A stretch of DNA of 64,000 bases from Reticulascus tulasneorum (Eukaryota; Ascomycota; Sordariomycetes; Glomerellales; Reticulascaceae), in NCBI GenBank assembly GCA_001557505.1, contig LSAX01000008.1, positions 1,240,001 through 1,304,000 of the forward strand, read 5' to 3'. Below the pieces are notes generated by a model. It was given only the letters and a program-made list of their open reading frames with translations, made no database searches and was not told the DNA's origin. This document shows, in pieces, positions 22,673 through 34,023 of this stretch (positions are counted from its first letter, which is position 1; each line of letters opens with the position of its first letter). The position numbers and the translations under genes were made by a program.

Positions 22673-23407
22673 CGCGGGGAACGTCTCCGAGATTTCTCGT
22701 CGCATCGAGCGTCTATTGCCGCGGAATGCTGGGGCATTGGTTTGCGGGCACCACCCATGCCGGGGACTAAGCACATTGCAATTACCATGCTGAAGACGCG
22801 TGTTCTTGTGGAGAGCATGCGTAATCCCATTCATGTTCCCACTTCAGCACGGAAAGAACGTTCTAGTGCTTTAACCAATGTATGTGGCGTGCTGATGCTG
22901 CATTACGCTTCTCGATTGGTAATTACAACATTGGCGGGGACACAAGGCAGTGCCCGCGCATCGTCTCCCGTTTGATGGCAAGTAAAAATCTGTCCTGGGG
23001 TCATTTGTTATTAAAGAAGCATTCAAGAAGAAAATTGAATGATGAGAAGTTAGACAGGGGCTATTCTGTGATACCCAGTTTACTTTTACGAAGAAGCTCA
23101 TGAACGTACCTAAACCTCTAGACGCGGCTATAATATATTGTCTCTAAGGTAAGGGTAATATCCTAGATAGTGTCTAACACTAGACTGGGTAAATTGTGTC
23201 ATTCGCGTGTGGGGTACACCATATATACATCGTGATCGATACTGCCGGCTATTTCTCGCGTTCCTGGCCCAAATATAAAGATGACCGCCCCCCCCCCCCT
23301 TTCCGAGTTTTCGTTTTCGCGAAGTGAGATTCTTGAACCGTAAACGTGACTTGGGTGTTCAAACTATCAATTGTATGATGTCTCGGATCCCGACTCAACA
23401 CTTAACG
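22673..23407. other. Intergenic region with poly-C run and TATA-like word
   Basis: This spacer of about 735 bp has no recognised gene. It contains a run of 12 C at 23288-23299 and, just before it, TATAAAG at 23274-23280. That is about 130 bp upstream of the ATG at 23408 and a likely core promoter element for the next gene. Confidence 0.5.
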
Positions 23408-24234
23408 ATGGCATTCTTGTTGTCAATGGTAGCCTTGGCCGCAGCCGCCAGTCCCGGCATCTTTTGGGTCAACTCGGGAGTGAAGTCCGGGTATAAAGAT
23501 GTGTTGCCGTACGACGCTTACGTCAAATGGTACGAGACTTATCACATTCGTGACTGGATGGGGGCAAAAGAAGGGGCAATCACAACGGCATGGAGATGGC
23601 AGAGTCTTGACCCAGACCGAGCAACGCCTTTTTTGGTGACTTACAAGTACCCCGACATTGCGGCTACAGGCGCTCCCGAATTTAGGACCGTCACGCTGAA
23701 CCACCCCTCTCTACCGGAGGGCGGCCCTATCAGCAAGTTTGCGGATTTTGTAGCGGCGACGGGACCGCACATCGAGACTTGGAAGAGCGGTGCTACCAGT
23801 GACGGTAAGACGCCTCCCCATGGCTTCCCTCGCAGACCAGAATGCTAAAATGGACTTGCTCAATAGCACGGGGCCCGTTGCTCGTGGTTGAAGAGATCGA
23901 CCTCGCAGAAAACTCTACCAGCGCCTTCAATCAATGGTACCGCAGCACATACATCAGCGAGCTTTCATTGCGGAAGGGCTGGCGCAGAACTGGCCGTTTT
24001 GACACCACGGCTAGGGGTAGCGCGATTCCCAAGTTTCTTACCCTCCACGAGTTCGAGGAAGATGCTTTTCCACCTGGCACCGCCAAGATAACCTCGCTTT
24101 TGGGGCAGTCCCAAGCAACGGCGGATCTCCAGAAGTCAGCCAAAAGGATAGAACTGTCGCTGTGGAAGCTTGCTCGCGTGTATGGAGACGCCAATGAGCC
24201 CTGGGGTAATCCAGGAGAAGATAAGATAGTGTAA
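23408..24234 (+). CDS. Secreted EthD-like / dimeric alpha-beta-barrel candidate
   Basis: Two exons (23408-23804, 23867-24234) close at 254 aa. The ATG at 23408 gives a signal-like start (MAFLLSMVALAAAASPG); an upstream ATG at 23375 is less good. After it come GIFWVNSGVKS and YDAYVKWYETYHIRDWMG. This is the layout of fungal EthD-type alpha-beta-barrel proteins, with a first strand followed by an F/YxxWYexxH helix. The second half repeats the theme with NQWYRSTYISELS and FLTLHEFEEDAF, so two tandem ferredoxin-like units are likely. The biochemical role is unknown. A signal peptide on this fold is unusual and the N-terminal stretch may instead be a buried strand. Confidence 0.65.
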
Positions 24235-24546
24235 TCGCTTGGGTCGTCGACACGCTTCTCCCTGTTGAATTATTGGAACACAAGGCGAAATGATCTGAAC
24301 TGAATGCATCCTGCAAGTGACTAGCGGTCGGTACATGCCCAAAGGCTGCCTGATATTTTGCAGGGCTGTCACATACTTGAGTCCACTATATGAAGACCAA
24401 ACTTTTAAAGATCGCAGGAATTATTGACTTGGTTAATTGTTATACAAGTAACAACTTTTTCAGATTAAATTGAACTTTTAGTCTAATAATAAATTACTGC
24501 CTATGCCCCGTTCCGATACCTGCTATGCTCCACAGAGAGTTCTCGA
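24235..24546. other. A/T-rich intergenic region between convergent genes
   Basis: About 310 bp of A/T-rich sequence lies between the stops of two convergent genes. It presumably carries both 3' ends. Nothing else was seen. Confidence 0.5.
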
Positions 24547-27299
24547 CTACTCTTCACTCAGGTGAAAAATATCCTCATCTTCTGCGCCTTCCCTAGCCCA
24601 ATGCACCGATGTTGCTCGAAGCGACGAAACTGCAGACGAGATCAAACCGCAATGCAGTGGCAATCTTCCTGAACTGGAGATAGGTGACTGTGAGGAGCCG
24701 TAAGATGAGGTGCTGATTGGTGGGCTAGCAGAAATGTAGCCAGACTCAACTGATCCACTAATGCTGCTCAACGGATCTGGTGTCCCGAGTGATAGAAGAG
24801 CTCGCCTGGATCGTGCTCGATCGTTTGACCGGCTGACTGATGAGCGTTGTGAGGATGGATTTGAGAGCAATACATCGTCATGCCTCAAACTTCCTGATGA
24901 GTGACCGTTCCAATCCTTGGGATGCCTCCGTCGATGAAAATCTAACAGTTCCTTGCATTGGCGAAGAGGCCTCACCTGCCCAGATAGTCGGCTATTGCTT
25001 GCTTGCCAGGCACGGATATCTTCTTCCCATTGCCGTATGTAAAGAGTCCACCAATCATTGTCCCAGTGCTCGTTTCCTTTCGCAAAAAGTTGGTCCTGGT
25101 AAGCCCAGCGTGCTCGCTGCTCTGACCACTTGACCATGTCTTCCTCTTTCTGATCTTCTATAGCTTTCTGCTGATCCTCGAGAGTCTTTCTATGGTAGCC
25201 ATCTTGTACTGGCCATTGGTAGCCAACGATCGCTGCTAGCTTGTCTTGGCCAAGACGATCTCTTTCCCTCCTGTAGTATTGGAGGAGTATGCCGCAATCT
25301 CCGGTACTGATTTCCCAAGTCCTTTTCTGAAAGGCCCACTTGCATTTCATTTCATATCGCCAGCGCTCCATTGATGCCAAGTCAATACCCAAACCGTGTG
25401 CGAGATCATTAACCAAAGGGGTTGTGATGAACTGCGATTCAGCTGCGCTATCTTGGCCCTCTTCGTTTGACTTCTGGCCCAGATTCTCGAGTTTATCTGC
25501 GATAGCCATCGCCAGCGGCTCACGAGGGAGGCTAACCTTTTGAACATTGAGCTTCGCTTTGATGTCCTCTAATATGGAAGCTATCGGAATCAGTAGAGCA
25601 TCGCCAAAGCTATCGATGGCCACCAGATGGCCTAGGACTTGGCCAGTCTCCTTATCAACGATCCAAGAGCCGCTATCTCCTTTGCCTAGGTCTGGAAGCG
25701 CTGAGTTAGCATATAGAGACAACTTAGCAGACGGGTTATCTCACCTGTGTTCAAGCACTCTGCTGGAAGCTTTATCGCCTCGACAAAATTTCTGCTTGGT
25801 GGAATGCATATGTAAGAGAGTTCCCCGACACATTCCATGTTCGGGAACTGTCGTCTCATGTTGACAAGCATCAACTGTTCCGCATGCTCTTCGTCGTGAA
25901 ACTCCAGCTCGTCCATCTGCTTCGGGCTTAGTTTGTTCGCACCGGGCGATGCCACAGCAGCCGCCATCTCCTTGTCAAGTTCGGGGATTCTTATCAGCGC
26001 CCAATCCAAGTTCGCGAAGTCCTCGGAGATGGGTCCATCTATGGACTGCGCGACAACGTCTCCAGCGCCGGTCAAGTCGTCGGACATCACGGAATCGTGT
26101 ACTTCGCGCCATTTCTCTCTAACTGTATTGAAATTCGCTCGTGTCGCAGCTTTCCAGCTCTCCTCGTCTCTGCGTGTCTTGGCTAGGGCTGAGTTATCTG
26201 CAGGATGACCGAGCCGAGGCCCTTGCCTCTTGAGGAATAGTAAGACTTGGTTACTGTATTCTTTCGCATTCGTAATCAGTGGTGATAAAATGGATGTCTC
26301 GTCTGTTAAAACTTCCAGGTTGCTGCGGGTATCTGAGTTGCTGGTTTTGATCCTTTCTACGAAGGACTCGCACCCTTTGAGGATAGATCGGGACTCCGTG
26401 ACATATTTTCGGCGGTTTTCTATATACTCTCCTGACTGAAGACCTTCCACTGGCTCCAATTCGAAGCGGAACCACTGCTCAATTGCTGAACGAAGGTCGG
26501 CAACCGAATCAAAAAACGGTTCTAACTCGGAACAGTAGAGTATCTCCTCTAACAGTCGGTCGAGATACCCTATATGCGAGATGACGGAATAAGTCCCTTC
26601 CTCATCTGATACCCAGTTGGCCTGGTGAGATGTGGTCAAGCCGAAGACAGCCCAACGTCCCACTTCGTAGCAGACGCCGACGAAACCGCCAAAGGTAGCT
26701 TCGTGAAATCCTTCTCCGGATTGGTAAGAAAGTCGCTCGCCCACTAATTGCAGATCTGTGCGATCTCGATCGGGCCGCTGACACAAGATCTTTGCCAGTG
26801 CTGTGGGCGACATTGGTAACACTAATATGTGGACCTGATCTGCCTGTTCCGTGCTACTGCCACTTGGGTGAAAGAATGACTCGATAGCGACTCGCTTCTT
26901 TCGCAGAAACAGCTTGACAAGCTGTTCATATGCTGGGTGACACGATATGACGATGGTTAATTGTGCATCTTGTTCGCATTCCCCGATATACTTCATGTCG
27001 ATGTGCAAAGCCTGGTGTTGCCCCTGTTGCGGGGGCTTAGACCTTACATGCTGAATAAGAGGTCCACCAAATGTGAGCTTGAAGCCCTTAAGTTTGTTGA
27101 GCTGTTGCTGAGGCACTCGTTTGTGGATTCTCTTCCACGGCTTGCAAGCAGGGGATGATGCTGAGGAGGAGGTATCGTCGCTGACGTCTCCGAGATCCCC
27201 GGACCCCGCCGAAGACGCCATGGAGGCATAACCCGAGTCCACCGATAATGGGATAGATTGTGCCCGGTCTTTCCGACCCGAAAACGGCCATGCAAACAT
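24547..27299 (-). CDS. Intracellular protein with complete trypsin-like catalytic triad
   Basis: Two exons (27299-25745, 25700-24547) are joined by GTGAGA...ACTCAG in phase, 902 aa. There is no signal peptide; the start region has the DSGYASM motif common in fungal cytosolic regulators. All three triad positions of a chymotrypsin-fold peptidase are in order: His in FGLTTSHQANW (about residue 225), Asp in NLDWALIRIPE (about 435) and Ser in GKGDSGSWIVD (about 525). The spacing is wide because a long helical insert lies between His and Asp. The last 300 residues are a charged, Trp-rich region (YYRRERDRLG, WWTLYIRQWEED). Proteins of this kind occur beside fungal NLR and HET genes, where they may act as effectors; here that is inference. 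Start ATGs at 27299 and further upstream are both possible. Confidence 0.72.
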
Positions 27300-27895
27300 A
27301 TTGGGCAGATGGATTGATTCGAGTAAGATTATAGCTGAGGGATAGAGGCCAACCCAGGAATGCAATGCGGAAGAAACCCCTCTTTGTGATTGTTATAAAC
27401 TCAGCGCCCAGAAGAAGGCTCGTCATCATTGTAAGGCGTGCCTCTCCTCCCCCACCATAAGCCTTGAAGAAAATTTTCTTCATTTCTGCAGCACTGCAGC
27501 ACTGCAGCGCCACAGGCCTTGTGTAAGGTTGATTGCATGTCCGATGAGAACGGAGTGCACCCAGAGCCCAATCAATTCTCTAGTCCCCAAGTCTGGGATG
27601 GTGGGGACGAGGCAAAGAGGCTGAGCTGCATGACGACCCAGTGCCCCGCGGACGACTTTTGCAGCAGGATTGCAGAAATATGCGTGGGGATCTTCGACGG
27701 CCGCCAGCGACTTGGGCTGCCTCGCCCTTGTGGTGGCTTGGCTATTTTGAACTGGAATCGCCTCCATAAAATAGGGCAGCTTCCCAGCTCAATGGGCAAA
27801 TGAAATCGACGAACACCCACACCCCATCACAACCCATATATTTTCTGTCGCATGCGAATCTAGCCGAGACTGCAACAAGCTGCGATGTTTCCAAC
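27300..27895. other. Divergent promoter region
   Basis: About 600 bp lies between the starts of two divergent genes. A small direct repeat (three copies of CTGCAG-type units, CTGCAGCACTGCAGCACTGC) lies near 27486-27510. No gene is supported. Confidence 0.45.
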
Positions 27896-29196
27896 ATGGA
27901 CGACTCCAATTCCCTTCGTACCCATGGCCTAACAACTCCAAGCGACGAGCAGCTGATGCACCTGGCAACAGTGCTCTGGAATTGGCCTTCCAAGGCCCAG
28001 GACACGTCGAGCATAGATGAGCATCCGCCAATAACACGATTTAAGTTGTTCATGTCGCACTACAAACTTCTAGCCTTGTCGTACGGCCCTGAAGACGACC
28101 CCCCGGCTTTGAGTTCCCATGAAGACTTATTTGCACTCGTTATCGCTATGAAAAGCAATCCCGGTCTTAGAAAGTCACAAATAGGCCGAGAATACTTTAG
28201 ACGTGGACAGAGTCACCACGAACGCAGCATTTCCGAAGATGAGGAATGTGCCATGAACCTCGCATTGACCACAATGACCATGATCAACTGCATCTCTCAA
28301 GGAACATCCGCTATCCTCCTAGAAGACGGCTCCAATAGAATCCCCTGGCGAAGGGAAGTTTCTCTGAGCCAATATGTCGCCTTGGTTCTCCCACGAAAGA
28401 ATGCGCTCCCCCCGAAATACGGCGAAGAACCATTATTTCTTGACACGAGTTCACCTTTGCTAATGGCAAGGGAGTTGATGAAGCATTCCGGGGTTTCTTT
28501 TCAAAGCACCAACGATATCACGAACCATCTGAGGTATAACCCCACCAACAACGTTTTGTCGATCTTTCACCATACCTCCTTCCTAAAAGAACAGCTACGC
28601 TTGACCAGGGACTGTAAACGGAACGCGACAGTCGAAGATTATCTGAAGAGGTATGTATTTGTCAGCGGTTGCGAGGTCTCCTCAGTGCATTAGGATATAT
28701 CCCCACTTGAGTGGAAATTGGCAGCACGAGGAACCATACTATGGATGCAGCAGCTTGGTCGAACTGACTCGTTCCCACTAGGGGTGCACTTCCTCGACAA
28801 TTCGTCTTGGAATGTCTGTATTCTTTACAGAAGATTATGTTCCCTCTCTGGGACTCCAAGTCCGTGCGATTACTCCAGTCTCTAGTAGACAAATCCTCAT
28901 TCGACCCTGATATCCTGGATTCGCAGGAAATAAGTTTTGTAAGTGATGATGAGGAGACAGTCCAGTTCATATACTTGGGAGGACGTTTAGCCGAGCTCTA
29001 CGAGGAGCTGCAGAATCCGCGGCCTCGAGGCTGGCTTGCCAACTGGGCAGAAAGGAGAAGCGGTGCACGATACGTGATGCTAGCCACCGTTGTAGGAGTC
29101 ACATTTGCGATTCTCCTCGGTATGGCTAGTCTAGGGCTCTCAGCATATCAAGCCTGGGTGACTTTCCAAGCATGGAAGCAGTCTGCCCCTGCCTAA
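27896..29196 (+). pseudogene. Broken gene for a C-terminally membrane-anchored fungal protein
   Basis: The first frame gives about 265 aa of hydrophilic, helical sequence from ATG 27896 (ATG 27800 is also open). It ends at TAG 28691-28693, after EVSSVH. The codons straight after the stop, in the same frame, read DISPLEWKLAARG, and the sequence then continues one frame over as ALPRQFVLECLYSLQKI. It runs to a C-terminal transmembrane helix (LATVVGVTFAILLGMASLGLSAY) and a stop at 29196. Splicing the GTATGT...CATTAG candidate would put DISPLEWK out of frame, so a nonsense codon plus a shift near 28778 explains the data best. I recall similar intact fungal proteins with the DISPLEWK and RGALPR motifs; their function is unknown. 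The alternative is an intron layout I have missed. Confidence 0.6.
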
Positions 29197-30025
29197 GCAG
29201 ACCTTCGTGTGTCTCGTAAGCACTAAGTTGGGATAAAAGTTGTGACCATGCATAACATGGGATAGTTACAGAGTTGTACGAATGCACAACTCATACCGCC
29301 ATTCTGTCAGTGGACCGCAGTAGTTTCGTCTAATTGCCAACCATGAGGTTGCTTTGCTGTCTTAAATCCGATCGTGGAAGTGGCATTCTTATTAGATAGA
29401 CGACGCTTGGCTGTACCCCTGTCAAGTTTGGTCCAGCATCGTTGGCACTTCCTCACCCCACACGGTGGAATTGGCGATGTTCGGTGGCTTTGCGATCAGC
29501 AGATCGCTCGCGGTTGAACAAGCGTGCTGCATGTGGAATTGTAGATAGCATACTGCACTTATCTTGCAAGGCCGAATCCGGATCGACTAAAAGTGTAGAA
29601 CTCTCCCATTATAAATCACCTAACGGCGTCTCTGAGGGTTTCGTTCTCGGGTTCATGAATCACCCCCCTGCATTGCATTCCCGCAGCAACGAATGCCCTA
29701 GCCATCCCACGCAATCCAGACGTCCCGACACTACCCCAGACCTAAAGCGGCATAGAGGACTTCGGGGAAAGCATCCGCCACGCTAGGGTCGGTGCATTGA
29801 ACCCCCACGAGTTTCGTCCCAACTCTAGGGGATCCCGTTCACCACCTCAACCCAGCTCCAACCTCATCGCGTTTTTCCAAAATCGTCGACGTTACACAAT
29901 ACTGTGCGAGGAAGTCGACTGGCATTGCGGCAAGAACGGTCTGTTGGTTGTTTGTTCTTTGTCGCGCTTCTGATTGATTCAATCACCCAGCGCCACACCC
30001 CTGGTGATTGGGCTGGGTCGAAGCG
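29197..30025. other. Intergenic region, no gene seen
   Basis: This region of about 830 bp lies between the broken membrane-protein gene and the P450. The open frame at 29442-29786 has low coding character and no motif. The region should contain the P450 promoter. Confidence 0.45.
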
Positions 30026-32145
30026 ATGGGTTTCACCGACTCCAGCAGAGCGGATCGCCCGCTGTTCCCGCTGCTCCCGCTGCTACCGTTTCTCCTCCGA
30101 ACGTGCGCCACATTGGCGCTGGTTGGTGTTGCATACACGCTGGTTCGGCTATGCCAGGTGCGGATGAAGTATCGGAGATTGAAAGCGCAGGGAATAGTAA
30201 GTCTACCACGTGTGTTGCTTCAGATAAGTCCGCTGGCGGCGTGGAAGCTTTGGGCAGCAGAGGATCGTCGTGCGCGTAACGCCTCACAATCCAGCATGGT
30301 ATTTCGCCTGGCAGACTGCTGCCCATGAGAAATTTCTTGCGCGACATGGCGATTTTGGTCGCACGGTGGGCTGTTGTCTGCAGACCGTCTCCGTCCTTGA
30401 TATCTATCGTCAAGCAATGATGCGTCCTGTTGCTAACGAGGTTCGTAGCCCATTATGCCGCATTCATTTCTTCTGGGACATCTCCCTTTGATCATGAAGC
30501 TCACGGCAAATCTTCCAAAAGATCTGCACCCGAACTACCTTTCCCAGCTGATCCTTGAGAACTGGTCGACAGTGTTTCCAGATCAGACAACCTGTCCCCC
30601 AATTCTCTACGTGGACATGTGGCCCCTGGGTCCTCCTCTAATCTTCAATCTGGACGCAACTCTCGCAAACCAGTTTCTGCCCGAGCCTTCACTCCCGAGA
30701 GCCAAGATGGCCAAGATGTATCTCAAACCGCTCACAGAAAACCTGGATCTGGTCTCCGCAGAGGGGCGTCAGTGGAAGGTTTGGAGATCGCGCTTTAATC
30801 CGGGCTTTAGCGCAAAGAATCTCCTCACGTTGGTCCCAGCGATACTGGAAGAAGTCGAAGCTTTTGCCGGTTTGCTGGGGAAGAAGGCTGGACAAGGCAA
30901 CGAGTGGGGATGTGTATTTGTTCTGGAGGAATTGACGACTAATCTGACATTGGATATCATTGGGAGAGCCGTCCTGTGAGTTTTCCTAATGGTGGTTGGA
31001 AATTAGAGACCGCCAAAGTGATGATGGCTGACAATAACAAGAGATATACGGTTGAACGAGCAGCTAGCCGGCCCAAGCCCATTACAAACAGCGCTTCTCA
31101 ATCAGCTCAGTCTCTGTATGTTCGACTTCAACATATTCACTTTCTTCAAATGGATCAGCCCATGGCGCCAGCTAGCCATCGCACGGAATACCCGCATCAT
31201 GCGGAATGCTATGTTACCCAGCATAGAAAAGTGCCTAGGCCGGTCGCGAGACACGAGAGGCAGCTTGAAGACGATTGTAGACTTGGCAGTAAAAACGTTC
31301 ACTGAGGAGGCAGCAAATGAGAAGGGGGTTCCTGTTCCAGATGAAGAGTTTATCAACACGGTCATCGCTCAGCTCAAAATCTTCTTGTTTGCAGGCCATG
31401 ACACGACTGCCACTTCCATCTGTTGGTTGCTGCACTGCATGGCAAAGAACCCCGAGGCTTCTGACAAGGTGCGTGCAGAGCACGATGCGATTTTCGGTCT
31501 GGAACCCAAAGATGTGCATGCCAAACTTACGGAATCTCCTCATCTCCTGAATGCACTTCCCTATACACTTGCGGTAATCAAAGAATCTCTCCGACTCTGG
31601 CCCGTTGTTGGTAGTATCCGCGACGGAAGACCCAACTTTTCTTTCACAGATCCAAAAACTGGAGCTCGATATCCTACGGATGGCTACATGGTCTGGGACG
31701 CGATTCGCGCAACACCACGGTCCGAGGAAGTCTGGTTCAGAGCGAAAGAATTCTTCCCTGAACGTTGGTTAGTTACCGACCCCAAAGACCCGATGCATCC
31801 ATCCAAGAACGCCTGGAGACCTTTCGGTTTAGGTCCTAGGAATTGCGTTGGTCAAGAGTTGGCGATGATGGAAATGAAATTGGTCCTTGTGTTGGTTCTA
31901 AGAGAACTTGATGTCGATTGTGCTTGGGAGAAGTGGGATGCTTTGAAGTAAGTTTGCCCCTGAAACATTCCAATGGAGAATGGAGAGAATCGAAGACATG
32001 CATATTAACGAACAAATGTGATAGGGGTAACAAAGGACAAAAGTTCGAGGTCGAGGGACATCGCTGCTACCAATGTGGAGCTGGTACACCTCACGTTAAA
32101 GACGGGATGCCTGTGCATGTCAGATTGCGGACTGTCACGGCGTAG
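30026..32145 (+). CDS. Cytochrome P450 monooxygenase
   Basis: Four exons (30026-30196, 30449-30975, 31042-31947, 32025-32145) close at 574 aa. An N-terminal membrane anchor (LPLLPFLLRTCATLALVGVAY) places it in the ER. P450 signatures are all present: the I-helix AGHDTT, the K-helix ESLR, PERW, and the heme loop FGLGPRNCVGQ with its Cys ligand. The proline-rich hinge reads PIMPHSFLLGHLP after the first intron. The first intron is 252 nt, far longer than the others here. The enzyme inserts oxygen into a small molecule; the substrate cannot be told from sequence. Similarity of the start to stcS-type P450s is only an impression. No polyketide or peptide synthase lies in the window. Confidence 0.92.
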
Positions 32146-32637
32146 TAATTAGGAATGGTCGTTGAGCAGATGGAACTCGTCTTTCACTCATGTCGTCATT
32201 TTCCAGTGGCAACTCATCAATATACCAGAGGTGTTCGAGGATATCCTCTTAAGCGACATTATTCAGCCATTTAGTGTAACTGTTCAGATATCAAACTGAT
32301 GTAGTTTTTATTTTTACAGCCCTGACATTTTGTTTACTATCATCTGTGGGGCCCAGCTCCTGCTTATAGTGTGCAAACTTCTTGACAAAGGAAAGCATAT
32401 AATAGGCCTGGTGTCTGATTTTAGAACACGCTGGTGGCCAAGTCCGATGGACTCAGTTAAACCTTTGCACATCAGCGTCTTCGAGTTGCTGATTCGACTC
32501 ATAATTATGTACTATTAGTTTTAGGGACAGTCAATATAATTAGCTTGCGTAATAGTTGAAACTTCATGCGATTTCAGGTTCGTATTTCCAACAGATATGT
32601 AACGGTCACATCAGACATGAATAGAATTCGGATCTTT
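32146..32637. other. Intergenic region between convergent genes
   Basis: About 490 bp of A/T-rich spacer lies between the P450 stop and the end of the broken hydrolase. Nothing was recognised. Confidence 0.45.
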
Positions 32638-33557
32638 TCAGTCCTGTCCCGAAAGCTGCATAATAATCTCCTCTCTATTAAACATTACTGTTGACGTATG
32701 CGTGCCCCCCTCATATACCTTGAGCACTGCATTTGGAATCATTTCCGCCATAGCCTTCCCAACAGCCACAGGTGCCAAATCATCTTTCGTGCCATACTAG
32801 AGCCTCACCAGCTGGCTATCAATCATTGATAGCTCGAACCCCCAGGGCTCCGACATGATCAACGCATCGAAGTAGTACCCTCCGCTCCCCTGTACAAACG
32901 CCGCTCTGATTGTCGTGATCGTCCAACTAATTACGGTTTCATCCTCGACGATGATTTTGTCCACGCCCTTCGCATGCTTTGCTCCGTCCCGCATCTTTTT
33001 TCCAAACGTTTCTGGATTTCGATCCCGTGAGGGCCACCCAATGAGAGATTCCCAAAACCATTGAACGACAGAAGGAGAGAAGCCGGCAGCCAGTCGATTA
33101 GAGGATATGATAGGCGCTGCATGACGCTCATGCCTTCTGTGATGCCTAAGCTCCGTGGTCCGAGTCCCACGAGTATACCCACGTCGTTCAGTATATCTCG
33201 ATAAATGGCAGATGCACAAGCAAGAGCGTACGGGCCGCCGCCTGAAACACCCAGTATTTTGTACTGTGCTAGTATTAGGTGTTGGGCCAGTGCTGTAATT
33301 TCTTTGGGGTAGTCAAGCAAGGTGCGACCAGGTGCAACCGTCGACAAGCCCATGCCTGGACGGTCCGGGCTAATGAGGCGCACGTTCCATGTCCTGGCGA
33401 CATCTTTGAAGATTGCAGCATCAAGCCTCGAGCCTGGAAGAGCGTGGAGATATGTTATGGGGGATCCGGATGCAGCGTCATACTCCGCGAAGCAAAGTAT
33501 TCTGCCGTTGGGGAGAGTGAATGTCTGGTCGACTCGATTTCGCTCACTCGTGTCCAT
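32638..33557 (-). pseudogene. Broken alpha/beta hydrolase gene
   Basis: From ATG 33557 the frame gives an alpha/beta hydrolase start (FTLPNGRILCFAEYD, then the oxyanion loop LHALPGSR, PDRPGMG and the nucleophile elbow GVSGGGPYA). Near 33070 the sequence changes frame without a usable intron and continues as VVQWFWESLIGW up to GFELSMIDSQL. A TAG at about 32799-32797 then replaces what is normally Trp in WYGTKDDLAP. After it the frame continues with VAVGKAMAEM and the catalytic-His region EGGTHTS to a stop at 32638. So one frameshift and one nonsense codon disrupt an otherwise complete fold of about 300 aa. The family hydrolyses esters, lactones or epoxides. A sequencing error could explain the shift but not also the stop. 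Confidence 0.75.
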
Positions 33558-34023
33558 TTTGCTTGATTGAAGAAGACCTTCACATTATTAAAGCTCACTA
33601 AGAATGGAAACAAGACTGTTTAGGTCAAGTGATGTCCAACTTATATGATGCTTGATGATGGTTTAACATGGCTGCCTAAGTCAGCCACGCAGTGCTTGAG
33701 TACGCTCGCAATGTAACATGAACATGGCTTTCAATACCCTGTGCCCCGGTGATGTTCGTTTTAAAGCGTCCGTTAAGAAATAGCACCCTGCTGCCCAAAT
33801 TTCTACGTCTCCTTTAGAATTCCTTATATTAGGGAAATAAAAGCGCGCATACCGACGATGCCATAACGCAGAACAAAGTCAGAATAGGTAGGTAATCTAG
33901 ACAGCTATCATTCGCTTCTATCACTTTTTTCTGGGTCTACCAAAGTCCCTTCTCCTCTCAACAGCGCCGCAATGGCCTCTATTGGTGTGTTTCTTCGTCT
34001 CTAACAACTCGTCAACCTGTCTT
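33558..34023. other. Intergenic region, no gene seen
   Basis: A 466-bp spacer. It should include the old promoter of the hydrolase and the 3' end of the oxidoreductase gene. Nothing else was seen. Confidence 0.45.

Noticed and set aside
23288..23299. Run of 12 C as a special element
   Set aside because: Homopolymers of this size are common in fungal spacers and prone to sequencing error.
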